Assembly: GCA_004298505.1 (NCBI GenBank)
Contig: SCRO01000051.1
Coordinates: forward strand, 1-56,545
Direction: 5' to 3'
DNA: 56,545 bases
DNA from: Rhodanobacter sp.
Lineage (GTDB): Bacteria > Pseudomonadota > Gammaproteobacteria > Xanthomonadales > Rhodanobacteraceae
Part shown: piece after piece, positions 26,172 through 39,584 of the stretch
Layout of the letters: the number at the start of each line of letters is the position of its first letter
How positions within the stretch are numbered: position 1 is the first letter of the stretch
Position numbers and translations under genes: made by a program
The notes under the pieces: model-generated
Told to the model about the DNA's origin: nothing
Database searches by the model: none
The model's input: only the letters and a program-made list of their open reading frames with translations

Positions 26172-26825
26172 TCAGGGCGTGCCCTGGCACAAGGCCTGGA
26201 GTGCCGCACGCGTGGGCTCGGCCGGCATCTTCGCGGCCAGCGGACCGAGCAGATCCACCGCCAGATCGCCATCGGCCTCCTGCATGTACAGGCAGCGCGA
26301 CTGCCTGCCGATGCCGTCGACGCGGATACTGGCGACCGTCTTCGCCACGCGCGCCTCACGCGGCACCAGGTTCAGCGTCCATGCACTGCCGGCATCGCCG
26401 CTCTGGCGGATCTCGAACACCTGTTGCAGACGCGCGGCATCGCCACTGAGCAGGGCTACGAAGCTGTCCAGCAGCACCTGCAACTGCGGCGCGCGCTTCA
26501 GTGAGAAGTGTCGCGGCCGCTTGCCTTCGCGCTGCTCGGTCACCTCGCCATCGGCGATGGTGGCGGTTTCCTGCCACGGACGATCGACGCGCCGCTGCAG
26601 CTTGTCACCGCCGAGCCAGGACAGCTGCCCCGATACCACCAGCGGGCGATCCAGTATCTTCAGGAAACGCGCCTCGGCAAACGCGGTATGCGCCGGCGCC
26701 GGCTGGCCCAGGGCAGCGACCAGCGCTTGCGACGACGACGCGGCCGCGGGCTCAGACGCCGACGTGGTGGCCATCCAGCACGGCAGCAGCAGGCTCAGCA
26801 GCAGACGGGTCTTGCCAGAAATCAT
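26172..26825 (-). CDS. LolA-like periplasmic lipoprotein/lipid carrier
   Basis: A 217-aa protein with a signal peptide (residues 1 to about 22, TRLLLSLLLPCWMATTSA) and a LolA/LolB-like half-barrel: AFAEARFLKILDRPLVVSGQ, then WLGGDKLQRRV and QLQVLLDSFVALLSGDAARL. LolA-like genes of this type accompany aryl-polyene and xanthomonadin clusters and are thought to help carry the lipid to the outer membrane. Start ATG 26825 lies inside the upstream acyltransferase gene, a 74-nt overlap. No clear Shine-Dalgarno is visible, so coupling is likely. Confidence 0.75.
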   Translation of the reverse strand: MISGKTRLLLSLLLPCWMATTSASEPAAASSSQALVAALGQPAPAHTAFAEARFLKILDRPLVVSGQLSWLGGDKLQRRVDRPWQETATIADGEVTEQREGKRPRHFSLKRAPQLQVLLDSFVALLSGDAARLQQVFEIRQSGDAGSAWTLNLVPREARVAKTVASIRVDGIGRQSRCLYMQEADGDLAVDLLGPLAAKMPAEPTRAALQALCQGTP

Positions 26826-27708
26826 AGAAGTTGAACCAGTTGTAGGGCGCGATCTGGATGTAATGTTCCAGCCGTTGCGCATAACGCGCGATCAGCGCAT
26901 CCAGCGCCGGCCCCCGATCATGCCGCGGAATCCGTACTCGTTCGCTGAACGGCTCGAACACCAGCCGATAACGGTTGCCACCCAGGTACAGGCCGAAACA
27001 AAGTACCACCGGCACCTGCAGCGTATGCGCCAGCAACCACGGGCTGACCGGAAACGGCGCCGGCGAACCCAGCAGGTCGGCGCGACGCAGCACTTCGTGG
27101 CCGCGACCGCGATCGGCCAGCATCGCTACCACCGCACCGTTTTGACACGCCTCGGCCATGGCCAGCGCGATGGAAGTGCCATCCTGCGCGGCATCGATCA
27201 CGCAGGCGCCTACCTCGGGCGCCAGCGCCTCCAGCAATTCGGTCATCGCCGGGGTCTTCTGCTTGTCCAGCACCACGCGCAGCGGCAGGCCCGGTCGCCG
27301 TGCCCCGACGGCGCGCAAGGCCTCGAAACTGCCCTGGTGCGAGCCGAACAGCAGCACACCACGACCCAGCGCGATGCGTTCATCCAGCAGCTCGAGCCCC
27401 TGCGTCTCGAACCCAAACGCCTGCTCGCCGTGCGCCAGCAGGAACACCCGGTCGAGAACCGTGGCGGCGAACGCGTGAATGTGTTTGAGCACCTGCCATG
27501 GCGTGGCCGGCCGGCCAAACACCCGCTGCAGGTATTGCGCCGACGCCAATCGTTCCGGCGCGCGGCGCAGGTAGAAATATCCGGTGATCGGATACAGGCA
27601 AAGCCGCGCCACCCGGCGGCCACCGTGCAGCGCGATCGCGCGGATCAGCCAGAGCGCGAAACGACCGCCACCTTCGGGCCGACTCTGCCAATGTTCGTTG
27701 TCGCTCAT
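26752..27708 (-). CDS. LpxL/HtrB-family acyltransferase
   Basis: A 318-aa lysophospholipid/lipid A-type acyltransferase. The HX4E catalytic motif is H124-E129 in GSHQGSFEA; a conserved DRGRGHEV segment and the basic N-terminal membrane-associated part fit the family. In aryl-polyene clusters such an enzyme attaches the polyene to a lipid anchor. The start ATG 27708 overlaps the dehydratase stop (ATGA, 27705-27708), and the 3' end overlaps the LolA-like gene. Confidence 0.85.
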   Translation of the reverse strand: MSDNEHWQSRPEGGGRFALWLIRAIALHGGRRVARLCLYPITGYFYLRRAPERLASAQYLQRVFGRPATPWQVLKHIHAFAATVLDRVFLLAHGEQAFGFETQGLELLDERIALGRGVLLFGSHQGSFEALRAVGARRPGLPLRVVLDKQKTPAMTELLEALAPEVGACVIDAAQDGTSIALAMAEACQNGAVVAMLADRGRGHEVLRRADLLGSPAPFPVSPWLLAHTLQVPVVLCFGLYLGGNRYRLVFEPFSERVRIPRHDRGPALDALIARYAQRLEHYIQIAPYNWFNFYDFWQDPSAAEPAAAVLDGHHVGV

Positions 27709-28007
27709 GCCGCTCCCTCGACGATACCGCGCGCCAGTACCGTGCCGTCGTGCCGGATGCTGAAACTGATCCGCGACATGTTTGCACTGGTCTGGCTCAA
27801 CTCCAACTGCGCCGATTCATCCGCCAGTAGTGGCACCATGAATTTTACCTCGATCACCCGGCTCAGTCGTTGCCCGCGCCACGCGCGCAAGGCCAGCGCT
27901 ATCTGCTCCAACATCAACACGCCGGGCACCAGCGGTTGCCCGGGAAAGTGGCCCGGCAGCGCGGGATGCGCGCCGTTGAAACGGATCAGTTGCGAATACT
28001 TGCTCAC
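27705..28007 (-). CDS. Small hotdog-fold 3-hydroxyacyl-ACP dehydratase (ApeI-like)
   Basis: A 100-aa FabZ/FabA-like protein with the signature GHFPGQPLVPGVLMLEQIAL (residues about 19-38), where the His is catalytic in the family. It is shorter than FabZ (about 140-150 aa), as expected for ApeI-type dehydratases. The GTG start at 28007 overlaps the stop of the upstream membrane-protein gene (GTGA). With the second dehydratase in the exporter fusion, the locus encodes two. Confidence 0.82.
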   Translation of the reverse strand: MSKYSQLIRFNGAHPALPGHFPGQPLVPGVLMLEQIALALRAWRGQRLSRVIEVKFMVPLLADESAQLELSQTSANMSRISFSIRHDGTVLARGIVEGAA

Positions 28008-28723
28008 GGCGCCACCGCGCCGTTGCCGCGCAGCAATTGCGGCCAGTGCAGCGCCAGTTGCAGCAGCATCTGATGCAGGCCGGGGTGCCTCAGGTGACGC
28101 AAGCGCCAGCGGCGATAGACGTATTCCAGCCCGAACGCGAAGCCAATCAGCACGTAGCAACCTAAGTGCAGCCAGGCGGCGGCCCAGCGCTCGGGCACCT
28201 GCAGCGGCGGCGTCAGCCCCAGGCGCCACAGCAGGCCGTTGCGCGATGCGCACAACAGCAAGGTCGTCAGCAGCAGCGCCTGGCCCGCGAGCAGCAAGGT
28301 CCAGAACCAGGTGACCTGGCGGGCATAGCGCGCAACGCCGGGCGCGCGCAGCCGCTCGGCGCCTTCGATCGCGATGATGAAGCGCGCCACCAGTGGCTCA
28401 GCGCTGCGCAGGCTGCGGCCGAACCAGCATGCGAGCAGCGCATTGACCAGGATCGGCACCGCCTCGAGCAACAGATCGGCGACACCATGACGCGACATCT
28501 GCCATACCCCGGCCAGCGTCGCCAGCCATACCAGCCAGGGCCAGACGCGATGTGACAGCAGACGCGGCAGCAGGACCACGGTCAGCAACACCACCAGCGC
28601 CAGCAAGGGGAACAGCTGCCGATGCGTCACCGCACCGGCGACCGCGAGTGCGGGATAGGCAAGCAGCAACAGCAACGCGTAACGTCGCGTGGCTGCTGCA
28701 TGGGAGGGCAACACATCCTTCAC
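28004..28723 (-). CDS. COG4648-type membrane protein of the polyene locus
   Basis: A 239-aa polytopic protein with about six hydrophobic segments ([50 protein letters not shown] and others). The middle motif RSAEPLVARFIIAIEGAERL resembles the COG4648 proteins of aryl-polyene clusters (ApeG position). It has no obvious enzyme motif. The start is uncertain: GTG 28723 has GGAA upstream; GTG 28714 and 28735 are alternatives. The gene lies 100 nt downstream of the ACP gene and is GTGA-coupled to the dehydratase gene. Confidence 0.7.
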   Translation of the reverse strand: MKDVLPSHAAATRRYALLLLLAYPALAVAGAVTHRQLFPLLALVVLLTVVLLPRLLSHRVWPWLVWLATLAGVWQMSRHGVADLLLEAVPILVNALLACWFGRSLRSAEPLVARFIIAIEGAERLRAPGVARYARQVTWFWTLLLAGQALLLTTLLLCASRNGLLWRLGLTPPLQVPERWAAAWLHLGCYVLIGFAFGLEYVYRRWRLRHLRHPGLHQMLLQLALHWPQLLRGNGAVAP

Positions 28724-28823
28724 GCCGGATTCCACGAAAATCTGACCGAAGCCAAAAGCTTGCCACCCATAGCGCAAGATGGCGTGATGGAAACGGGACG
28801 AGTGCCGGGGCGAGCCGCCGATC

Positions 28824-29093
28824 TCAGCCGATGCGGTTTTGCTCGACGTGGGCGCACAGGTTGCGCAGGTTGGCGAAAATCTGCCGGTTTTCCGGGTTGT
28901 CCGAACGCAACTGAAAGCCATAGTGCTTGGAAACCGCCAGGGCGATTTCCAGCGCGTCGATGGAATCCAGCCCCAACTCGCCACCGAACAGTGCGGCATC
29001 GGGGTCGATCTGCGCCGGATCGACACCCTCGAGATTCAGGCATTCCACGACCAGGGTGGCCAATTCGTGCTGCGCCGCTGTCTGTTCCGCCAT
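28824..29093 (-). CDS. Acyl carrier protein of the polyene locus
   Basis: An 89-aa ACP with the phosphopantetheine site S44 in GGELGLDSIDALEIAL. The acidic helices II and III around it are typical. It differs from housekeeping AcpP (which reads GADSLDTVEL) in the GLDSIDALE form found in aryl-polyene ACPs. ATG 29093 is preceded by a purine-rich GGGATCGAG. It is the first gene of the minus-strand locus. Confidence 0.88.
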   Translation of the reverse strand: MAEQTAAQHELATLVVECLNLEGVDPAQIDPDAALFGGELGLDSIDALEIALAVSKHYGFQLRSDNPENRQIFANLRNLCAHVEQNRIG

Positions 29094-29226
29094 GCTCGAT
29101 CCCGTACGCCAAGTGCATTGCCTCGCCCCGGTGGCAGTGGCGGCGGAGTGTAACATAGCGCCCTTGTCGCTCCCGGTGGTCGAGCATGGCTCAAGGCTGT
29201 GAAACGCCCCAGGTTGCCGCCTTCGC

Positions 29227-29256
29227 GATTTCCCATTCCCGATTCTCTATTCCCCG
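29227..29256. repeat. GGGAATCGGGAATAG-family repeat, glmU 3' end
   Basis: The sequence around the glmU stop reads (minus strand) GGGGAATAGAGAATCGGGAA and on. Similar GGGAAT-CGGGAATAG units occur at 33093-33158 and 35610-35705. Here it supplies the last codons and the stop of glmU. Confidence 0.6.
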
Positions 29257-30620
29257 CTCTTGACCGGCCGCTGCCATCCTTCGAACGTCTGCTGCCGTCC
29301 ACGCGCGACGGTCAATTGCCCCGCCGGCGCATCATGGGTGATCACCGAGCCGGCACCGATGGTGGCCTGGGCGCCGATCGTCACCGGCGCCACCAGGGCA
29401 CTGTTCGAGCCGATGAAGGCGCCGTCACCGATTCGGGTGGCGAACTTGTTCACGCCGTCGTAGTTACAGGTGATGGTGCCGGCGCCGACGTTGACGCCGC
29501 GGCCGATCTCGGTGTCGCCGAGGTAGCTGAGATGATTGGCCTTGCTGCCTTCGCCGATGCGGGTCTTCTTGGTTTCGACGAAGTTGCCCACGTGCACGCC
29601 GGCGGCGAGCTCCGTACCGGGCCGCAGCCGCGCGAACGGACCGATCGTGCACGGACCGTGGGTGACGACTCCGTCCAGGTCGCAGTGCGACTGCAGCACG
29701 GTACCCGCGGCCAGTCGCACGTCTTTCAGGCGTGTGAAGGCGCCGATGCGCACGTCGTCGCCGAGCACGACATGGCCATCCAGGATCACGTCAACATCCA
29801 ATTCGACATCGTGGCCGGTCTCGACCGTGCCACGCACGTCGACCCGCGCGGGATCGGCCATGCGCACGCCATTGCGCAGCAGGGCGTGCGTGGCACGACG
29901 GCGGTACGCGGCCTCCAGCTCTGCCAGTTGCACGGGATCGTTGGCGCCGGCGGCTTCGACCGGGTCGGCACATTCGACGTTCAGTGCACCATGGCCTTCC
30001 TGGGCTGCCATCCGGAACACGTCGGTAAGGTAGTACTCGCCCTGCGCGTTGTTGCGATCAAGCCGCTTGATCCAGCCGCGCAAGGCCACCGCCTCGGCGA
30101 CCAGGATGCCGGTGTTGACCAGGTTGACGGCGCGCTGGCCGGCGTCGGCATCCTTGTCCTCGACCACCTCGCGCACGCGGCCGTTGCCGTCGCAAAGCAC
30201 CCGGCCGTAGCCCTGCGGATCGGCCAGTCGCGTCGTCAGGAGACTGAATTTGCCCTCCGCTTCCAGCAGTTGCTGCAGGGTCTCGACGCGGGTCAACGGC
30301 ACGTCGCCATACAGCACCAGCACCCGTGCCGCACGGGGTACACCGGCCAGCGCCTGCTCCACCGCATGGCCCGTGCCCAGCCGCTCGGCCTGCAGCACCC
30401 AACCCAGGTCGGCCTGTTCCGCAAACGCCGCGCGCACTTGCTCGCCGCAGTGGCCGTAGACGATATGGATGGCAGCCGGCTGCAGCGCCCGCGCGATGGC
30501 GATCACATGCGCCAGCAAGGGCCGGCCGGCCAGTGGCATCAACACCTTGGCACGCTTCGATTTCATCCGCGTGCCGGCGCCGGCGGCCAGCACAATCACA
30601 TGCAGTTGAGCATCGTCCAT
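29247..30620 (-). CDS. glmU: Bifunctional UDP-GlcNAc pyrophosphorylase / GlcN-1-P acetyltransferase
   Basis: A 457-aa enzyme making UDP-GlcNAc in two steps. The uridylyltransferase signature [17 protein letters not shown] is at 11-27, with YGDVPLT further on. From about residue 250 the left-handed beta-helix of the acetyltransferase begins ([44 protein letters not shown]). Length is normal. In many relatives glmU directly follows atpC; here two unrelated genes lie between. Confidence 0.97.
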   Translation of the reverse strand: MDDAQLHVIVLAAGAGTRMKSKRAKVLMPLAGRPLLAHVIAIARALQPAAIHIVYGHCGEQVRAAFAEQADLGWVLQAERLGTGHAVEQALAGVPRAARVLVLYGDVPLTRVETLQQLLEAEGKFSLLTTRLADPQGYGRVLCDGNGRVREVVEDKDADAGQRAVNLVNTGILVAEAVALRGWIKRLDRNNAQGEYYLTDVFRMAAQEGHGALNVECADPVEAAGANDPVQLAELEAAYRRRATHALLRNGVRMADPARVDVRGTVETGHDVELDVDVILDGHVVLGDDVRIGAFTRLKDVRLAAGTVLQSHCDLDGVVTHGPCTIGPFARLRPGTELAAGVHVGNFVETKKTRIGEGSKANHLSYLGDTEIGRGVNVGAGTITCNYDGVNKFATRIGDGAFIGSNSALVAPVTIGAQATIGAGSVITHDAPAGQLTVARGRQQTFEGWQRPVKSGE

Positions 30621-30677
30621 TTCGACCCCGTTCGGCGTTCAATCAAACGCTGCCGAGAATACATCGTGCGGTATGCG

Positions 30678-31760
30678 TCAGTGCTTGTCGTTGCTGGCGG
30701 CGGGCTTCAGGTGCTCCAGCTGCGGCGTGTAGGCCTTGACGAACGCATTGCGCAGCACGTTGATGATCGCATCCACGGTACCCAGCTGCTTGTCGTCGAT
30801 GCGCCCGCTGATCGGGATACGGGTGGCGAACTGGTCTTTTGCGTGGTTCTTGAAAATAGAGGTGGCTACTTGAGCCGCCGCTTCCCACGCCAGCTGGAGT
30901 GGATTCTTGTGGTCCTGCTCGACGTCCTGCTTCCAGCTGAAGATCTGCAGGTTGTGAAACAGCGGTTTCGCGTAACCGTTCAACTGGCCATGACTGGCTT
31001 CCAGCTGCATGGTGAAGTCACCCTTGCCCGAGGCCAGATCAAGCCCGGCATAGGCGCGCGTCAGCTGGTTGGCCCGGGTCAGGTCGATGTCGCTCACGCG
31101 CAGGTCGACCTTGAAGTCACCCTGATGCTGCAGCGGATCGAATTGGGCATGCGTCTCGAGCGGGGCCTGACCGAAGATTTTTGCGGTTGCCTGCATACTG
31201 GCGACGCGGCTTCCGCCGTGGCGCTCGACATTGGTGAGGTTGCTCGCGGTGCCGTTGACAGCGGTCATCTTCAAATCGACGCGCGGGCTGGACACGAAAT
31301 TCTGGAAGGTGACCGTGCCGTTGATCACGTTGACCTCGTCCAGTCGCATCGGCGTGAGCAGTTTCAGCTTGCTGCGCCAGTCCACGCCCTTGCCACTTTG
31401 CGTATCGTCCTCGCCCTTGCCGTCGACGAAATTGACTACAGGGCGGAAGAACGCCATCTTGCCGCGCAGCGTGCCGTGGGTCAGGGCACGCCAGCTCAAC
31501 TCGATATCGGTACGCGGAGCATCCAGCAACGGCACCGGCACCTTGCCCGACACCTTGACGACCTTCAGGTCGTCAACGCTGTACGCCCCGCGCCAGAGGT
31601 GAAGATCGATATCGACGATGTGGCCGTGATAGTCGCCCATGCGGTCCATGCGCGAGTTGAGGTAGTGCCTCACGACATAGGGCAGCAGCATGCGCACCAC
31701 CAGCAGCAGCACGATGATCAGCAGCAGCCATCCCAGGTGGCGACGATAACGAAGATGCAT
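30678..31760 (-). CDS. AsmA/DUF748-like inner-membrane-anchored protein
   Basis: A 360-aa protein with one N-terminal helix (LGWLLLIIVLLLVVRMLLP, about 9-27) and a periplasmic region with the AsmA/DUF748-type pattern: VPVPLLDAPRTDIELSWRAL, VNVINGTVTFQNFVSSPRVD and SDIDLTRANQLTRAYAGLDL. Such proteins belong to the AsmA-like group implicated in lipid transport between membranes. Start ATG 31760 removes an upstream low-complexity extension. It is transcribed towards glmU (57-nt gap), divergent from the DUF3016 gene. Confidence 0.75.
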   Translation of the reverse strand: MHLRYRRHLGWLLLIIVLLLVVRMLLPYVVRHYLNSRMDRMGDYHGHIVDIDLHLWRGAYSVDDLKVVKVSGKVPVPLLDAPRTDIELSWRALTHGTLRGKMAFFRPVVNFVDGKGEDDTQSGKGVDWRSKLKLLTPMRLDEVNVINGTVTFQNFVSSPRVDLKMTAVNGTASNLTNVERHGGSRVASMQATAKIFGQAPLETHAQFDPLQHQGDFKVDLRVSDIDLTRANQLTRAYAGLDLASGKGDFTMQLEASHGQLNGYAKPLFHNLQIFSWKQDVEQDHKNPLQLAWEAAAQVATSIFKNHAKDQFATRIPISGRIDDKQLGTVDAIINVLRNAFVKAYTPQLEHLKPAASNDKH

Positions 31761-32008
31761 GGTCGACGATACTCTGTTGGCGCGTTGCGGCGGACAAACT
31801 GGAGCTTGGACCCGCCGATGTTGAGGCCGCGTCGTCACGGCGCTCTGAAGTGCGCGCGACAAGTAGCTTTACCCCGTACCAGCATGGTTCATGCGGACCC
31901 CATCGTATGCAAATCGGAGCTCAATCGCGCACCGCACCCACACATAAACGCAACGCACCGCGTGCCAAGCTCGGCGTGTCAGCGAAGAAGCGGACAGTGA
32001 GGTGGATC

Positions 32009-32587
32009 ATGAAACGTGTGACCGGCATGCGGCTGTGCGGTCTGACGGCCTTCGCCGCCCTCGCCGTCGGAGTGGGTGGACCGGCGAGCGCCTTGGCGAC
32101 TACTACGCCGGCCGCGCAGACTGCCGCGTCGGATGCGCCGGCGGTTGATGTGCGGGTCTCGGTGACTTATGCCAACCCGGAGGGGTTCAGCGAGGCCCGC
32201 GAATTCGGCCAGCAGGACCGCTTCAACCATGTCAATTACCTGGAGCCGCTGCAAGCCCACCTGATCAAGCGGGCGACGCGCATGCTGCCGCCGGGAGATC
32301 GCCTGGAAGTGACCATCACCGACATCAAGCTCGCCGGCGGCTATGAGCCCTGGCTTGACCCGCGCCTGAGGTACGTGCGCTTCATGAAGGACATCTACCC
32401 GCCGCGCCTCAACCTGACGTTCAAGCTGATCGACAGCAACGGCAAGGTGCTACGTGAAGGTTCGCGCAAGTTGAGCAACCTGGACTATCTGCAGAGCGGC
32501 GTGGCAGGTCTGGGCGATACCGATCCGCTGCGCTACGACAAGGCGTTGCTCGACAGTTGGCTACGCCGCGGCCCGGACAACCTTTGA
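32009..32587 (+). CDS. DUF3016-family exported protein
   Basis: A 192-aa protein with a signal peptide (MKRVTGMRLCGLTAFAALAV then ASA near 29). The mature part has the DUF3016 pattern: VSVTYANPEGFSEAREF, LPPGDRLEVTITDIKLAGGY, EPWLDP and VRFMKDIYPPRLNLTFKL. The family is common in Gammaproteobacteria and has no known function. GAGG (31999-32002) lies 6 nt before ATG 32009. The 248-nt gap upstream is shared with the AsmA-like gene and must hold both promoters, but I cannot identify clear boxes. Confidence 0.78.
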   Translation: MKRVTGMRLCGLTAFAALAVGVGGPASALATTTPAAQTAASDAPAVDVRVSVTYANPEGFSEAREFGQQDRFNHVNYLEPLQAHLIKRATRMLPPGDRLEVTITDIKLAGGYEPWLDPRLRYVRFMKDIYPPRLNLTFKLIDSNGKVLREGSRKLSNLDYLQSGVAGLGDTDPLRYDKALLDSWLRRGPDNL

Positions 32588-32647
32588 GGACACTGCGGGG
32601 CGTGGCCAGCCGTTGATGCGGCGGCGCGGCCGCAAGTTCACAGCCTC

Positions 32648-33070
32648 TCAGTGCTTGAGGTTCTTGCGCAGCCGCTCCAGCGCCTGCAACTGCGCCAGCG
32701 CCTGCGTCAGCCGGGCCTGCGCCTCGGCGAGCTCGATCGCGTCGGAGCGGTTGGCCAGCGCCTCGCGCGCTTCGTTCATTGCGCGTTGGGCCGCGGCCTC
32801 GTCCAGGTCGGACGCACGCGCGGCGGTGTCGGCCAGCACGGTGACTACCTGCGGCTGCACTTCGAGAATGCCACCGGAAACGTAGAACTGCTGACGCTCG
32901 CCATTCTCCAGCAGCACGTCGACGTGACCGGGCTTCAGGCGTGTGATCAGCGGCGCATGGCGCGGCGTGATGCCCAGCTCGCCCATCTCGCCGGTGGCCA
33001 CGACCATGGTCGCTTCGCCGGAGAAGATCTCGGCTTCGGCACTGACGACGTCGACGCGGATGGTTGTCAT
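32648..33070 (-). CDS. atpC: ATP synthase F1 epsilon subunit
   Basis: A 140-aa protein starting [19 protein letters not shown] with the central [19 protein letters not shown] motif, followed by the C-terminal two-helix region (residues about 88-138) that can inhibit ATP hydrolysis. Last gene of the atp operon; separated from atpD by a 97-nt gap filled with repeat sequence. Confidence 0.95.
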   Translation of the reverse strand: MTTIRVDVVSAEAEIFSGEATMVVATGEMGELGITPRHAPLITRLKPGHVDVLLENGERQQFYVSGGILEVQPQVVTVLADTAARASDLDEAAAQRAMNEAREALANRSDAIELAEAQARLTQALAQLQALERLRKNLKH

Positions 33071-33092
33071 GGTGATTCTCGCTTTGCTCGAA

Positions 33093-33158
33093 GGGAATGG
33101 GAAATCGGGAATAGTGAGAGCGGGGAGGGGTTGCGGCTGTTCCTACTCCCGATTCCCG
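33093..33158. repeat. GGGAATCGGGAATAG-family repeat between atpD and atpC
   Basis: GGGAATGGGAAATCGGGAAT begins at 33093, and CTACTCCCGATTCCCG lies at 33143-33158, forming an imperfect inverted pair. It is related to the copies in the atpA-atpG gap and at the glmU end. Confidence 0.65.
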
Positions 33159-33167
33159 AAAGCCGCC

Positions 33168-35598
<2,431 letters not shown>

Positions 35599-35609
35599 GC
35601 TTTACTCGC

Positions 35610-35705
35610 TCGCTTTGCTCACTCGTGGGAATCGGGAATAGTTCAAAGCGAAGCGCGCTGCGCCGTGGCTTTTCCGATTCCCCATTCTCTATTCTCTATT
35701 CCCGG
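35610..35705. repeat. GGGAATCGGGAATAG-family repeat between atpA and atpG
   Basis: GTGGGAATCGGGAATAG ends at 35641 and CCGATTCCCCATTC to TATTCCC covers 35674-35703, forming an imperfect inverted repeat that fills the 112-nt atpA-atpG gap. Part of the same dispersed family as 33093-33158 and 29227-29256. Confidence 0.65.
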
Positions 35706-35710
35706 CTCCA

Positions 35711-37261
<1,551 letters not shown>

Positions 37262-37358
37262 GATGTTTATTCCGAAAATTTTAGATGACGAAGCTTGCTT
37301 AGAGTCTGGGAAGGGCTCGCCGGCTTTACTCGTCCGCCAAGCGCGACTTCGCGTAAAA

Positions 37359-37889
37359 CTAGTTTCGCAGGGCACCGGACAGGCGTTCGAGACGCCCGCG
37401 CGCGGAGCCGTCGATCACCTCGCTGCCGGTATCAATCACCGCGCCAGCCAGCAATGCCGCATCAACCCGGGTTTCCAGTTCGATCTCGCGCTTGAAGCGA
37501 TGCTTCAGCGAGGCCTTGAGACGCTCGGCCTGCTCCGCATCCAGTGCCAGCGCGCTGGTAACTTTGACCAGCAGTTCCGACTGTGACTCACGCTTGAACA
37601 CTTCATACAAGCGAGCCACCTCCGGCAACAGCGCCAGACGACGCCATTCGGCCATTTCCGCCAGAAACCGCGAAAAAGGCGCGTCGGCGGCGACGCCGAC
37701 CGGCAAATGGAGCGCAATCAGTTGTTCGGACGTCACCTGGGGATCGTTGCTGAGCCGAGCCACCCGCGGATCGACAGCCACCGCGGCGGCAAATGCGAAC
37801 GCCTGCGACCAGGCATTCAGCGAACCGGTCTCGTGCGCCACCTCGAAGGCAGCGCGGGCATAGGGACGGGCAAGGGTTGTGGTTTCCAT
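37359..37889 (-). CDS. atpH: ATP synthase F1 delta subunit
   Basis: A 176-aa stator protein that joins the b subunits to the alpha top. [20 protein letters not shown] is the typical N-terminus, and [17 protein letters not shown] is the conserved C-terminal signature (V-x-D-x-S-x-x-G-x-L). It lies 7 nt after the atpF stop. Confidence 0.95.
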   Translation of the reverse strand: METTTLARPYARAAFEVAHETGSLNAWSQAFAFAAAVAVDPRVARLSNDPQVTSEQLIALHLPVGVAADAPFSRFLAEMAEWRRLALLPEVARLYEVFKRESQSELLVKVTSALALDAEQAERLKASLKHRFKREIELETRVDAALLAGAVIDTGSEVIDGSARGRLERLSGALRN

Positions 37890-37896
37890 GGGCGAC

Positions 37897-38367
37897 CTAG
37901 ATCCCGGTGACGAGTTGGTCGAGCAGCGCTTTGTGGGCAGCCGGGCCGATTTCACGCTGCAGGATTTTCTCTGCGCCCTGCATCGCCAAGTTCGCCACCT
38001 GACCGCGCAGCTGCTCGCGTGCACTTTCAACCATGCGATCGATATTTGCTTGCGCACCGGCTTGCTGACGGCCTATCTCGGCCTGCGCGTCCGCACGAGC
38101 CTTCTCCATCACCAGATTGGCCTGTTGCTGCGCCTTGCCCAGGATCTCGGTCGCCTGCTGGCGCGCTTTGCGCACTTCGTCAGCCACTTGCGTGTCGGCC
38201 TGCTTGAGTTCGGCATGGGCGCGTTCGGCCGCTTCCAGTCCCTCAGCAACCTTCTGCTGGCGCTCGGTCATCGCATTCAGCAATGGCGGCCAGATGAAAT
38301 GCATGCAAAACCAGATCAGCAATGCAAAGGCGATGGCTTCGCCAAAAAGCGTGGCATTGATGTTCAT
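37897..38367 (-). CDS. atpF: ATP synthase Fo b subunit
   Basis: A 156-aa stator stalk with one N-terminal membrane helix ([20 protein letters not shown]) followed by a long charged helix rich in Ala, Glu, Gln and Arg (residues about 35-150). Length equals E. coli AtpF. Confidence 0.96.
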   Translation of the reverse strand: MNINATLFGEAIAFALLIWFCMHFIWPPLLNAMTERQQKVAEGLEAAERAHAELKQADTQVADEVRKARQQATEILGKAQQQANLVMEKARADAQAEIGRQQAGAQANIDRMVESAREQLRGQVANLAMQGAEKILQREIGPAAHKALLDQLVTGI

Positions 38368-38430
38368 CGATTCACTACCCGTGGATCAGCAAAAAAGTGG
38401 CGTGACAACGCAGGATGCCTGCGAAGACGA

Positions 38431-38739
<309 letters not shown>

Positions 38740-38783
38740 TCAAAAAAAGCGAAAGAGTTGGTATTCGGTTTTATGGGATCAGG

Positions 38784-39584
38784 TCAGTGGTGCTGCTGCG
38801 CCATGGCGATATAGACCACGCTCAACACCATGAAAATGAACGCCTGAATGACAATGATCAACAGCTCGAAGATGCCCCAGGCCAGATAGCCGAAAACACC
38901 CAGGCCAAACAGGATGGTGCTCCCGGCGCCAAGCAGGCCGGCGATCAACATGAACAGCAACTCGCCAGCATACATGTTACCGAACAGTCGCATCGACAGG
39001 CTCAGTGGCTTGCTGAGCAATTCGATCAGGTTCATCAGCAAGTTGAACGGTGCCAACCACGGGCCGAAGGGGACGGTGAATATCTCCTTCATGTAGCCAC
39101 TGGCGCCCTTGGCCTTGAAGCTGTAGAAGATGGTAAGGATCAGGACCGTCAGCGACATCGCAAAGGTTGTGTTGAGCTCGGAAGTCGGCACCGCGCGAAA
39201 ATGTTCGGCCCCTGCCAGACCCATGAGATACGGGATGACATCCAGCGGCATCACGTCCATCAGGTTCATCAACAGCACCCAGACGAAGATCGTCAACGCC
39301 AGCGGTCCAAGCAGGCGTGTATCCCCATGGAAAACGTCCTTGACCTGACCGTCGACGAATTCGACCAGCAACTCGACAAAGGCCTGTCCGCGGGAGGGTA
39401 CGCCCGAAGTAGCGCGGTGCGCGCACGCCCACAGCAGCGCGCTCAACGCGACTCCGATCACCACCGACACGCCAAGCGTGTCGAGTTGCACCGTCCAGAA
39501 ACTGCCGCCACCGAAGTGTATGGTCAGGTTCTTGAGATGGTGATTAATGTATTCGGAGAGCCCGCCGGGCGCTTCGATCATCAT
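38784..39584 (-). CDS. atpB: ATP synthase Fo a subunit
   Basis: A 266-aa polytopic protein forming the proton half-channels. The essential Arg (about 199) is in SLSMRLFGNMYAGEL. The N-terminus EAPGGLSEYINHHLKNLT is typical. Its ATG overlaps the atpI stop (39581-39584). Confidence 0.96.
   Translation of the reverse strand: MMIEAPGGLSEYINHHLKNLTIHFGGGSFWTVQLDTLGVSVVIGVALSALLWACAHRATSGVPSRGQAFVELLVEFVDGQVKDVFHGDTRLLGPLALTIFVWVLLMNLMDVMPLDVIPYLMGLAGAEHFRAVPTSELNTTFAMSLTVLILTIFYSFKAKGASGYMKEIFTVPFGPWLAPFNLLMNLIELLSKPLSLSMRLFGNMYAGELLFMLIAGLLGAGSTILFGLGVFGYLAWGIFELLIIVIQAFIFMVLSVVYIAMAQQHH

Noticed and set aside
29199-32000. 933-codon plus-strand frame over glmU and the AsmA-like gene
   Set aside because: It is the antisense of two clear genes and lacks any recognisable motif.
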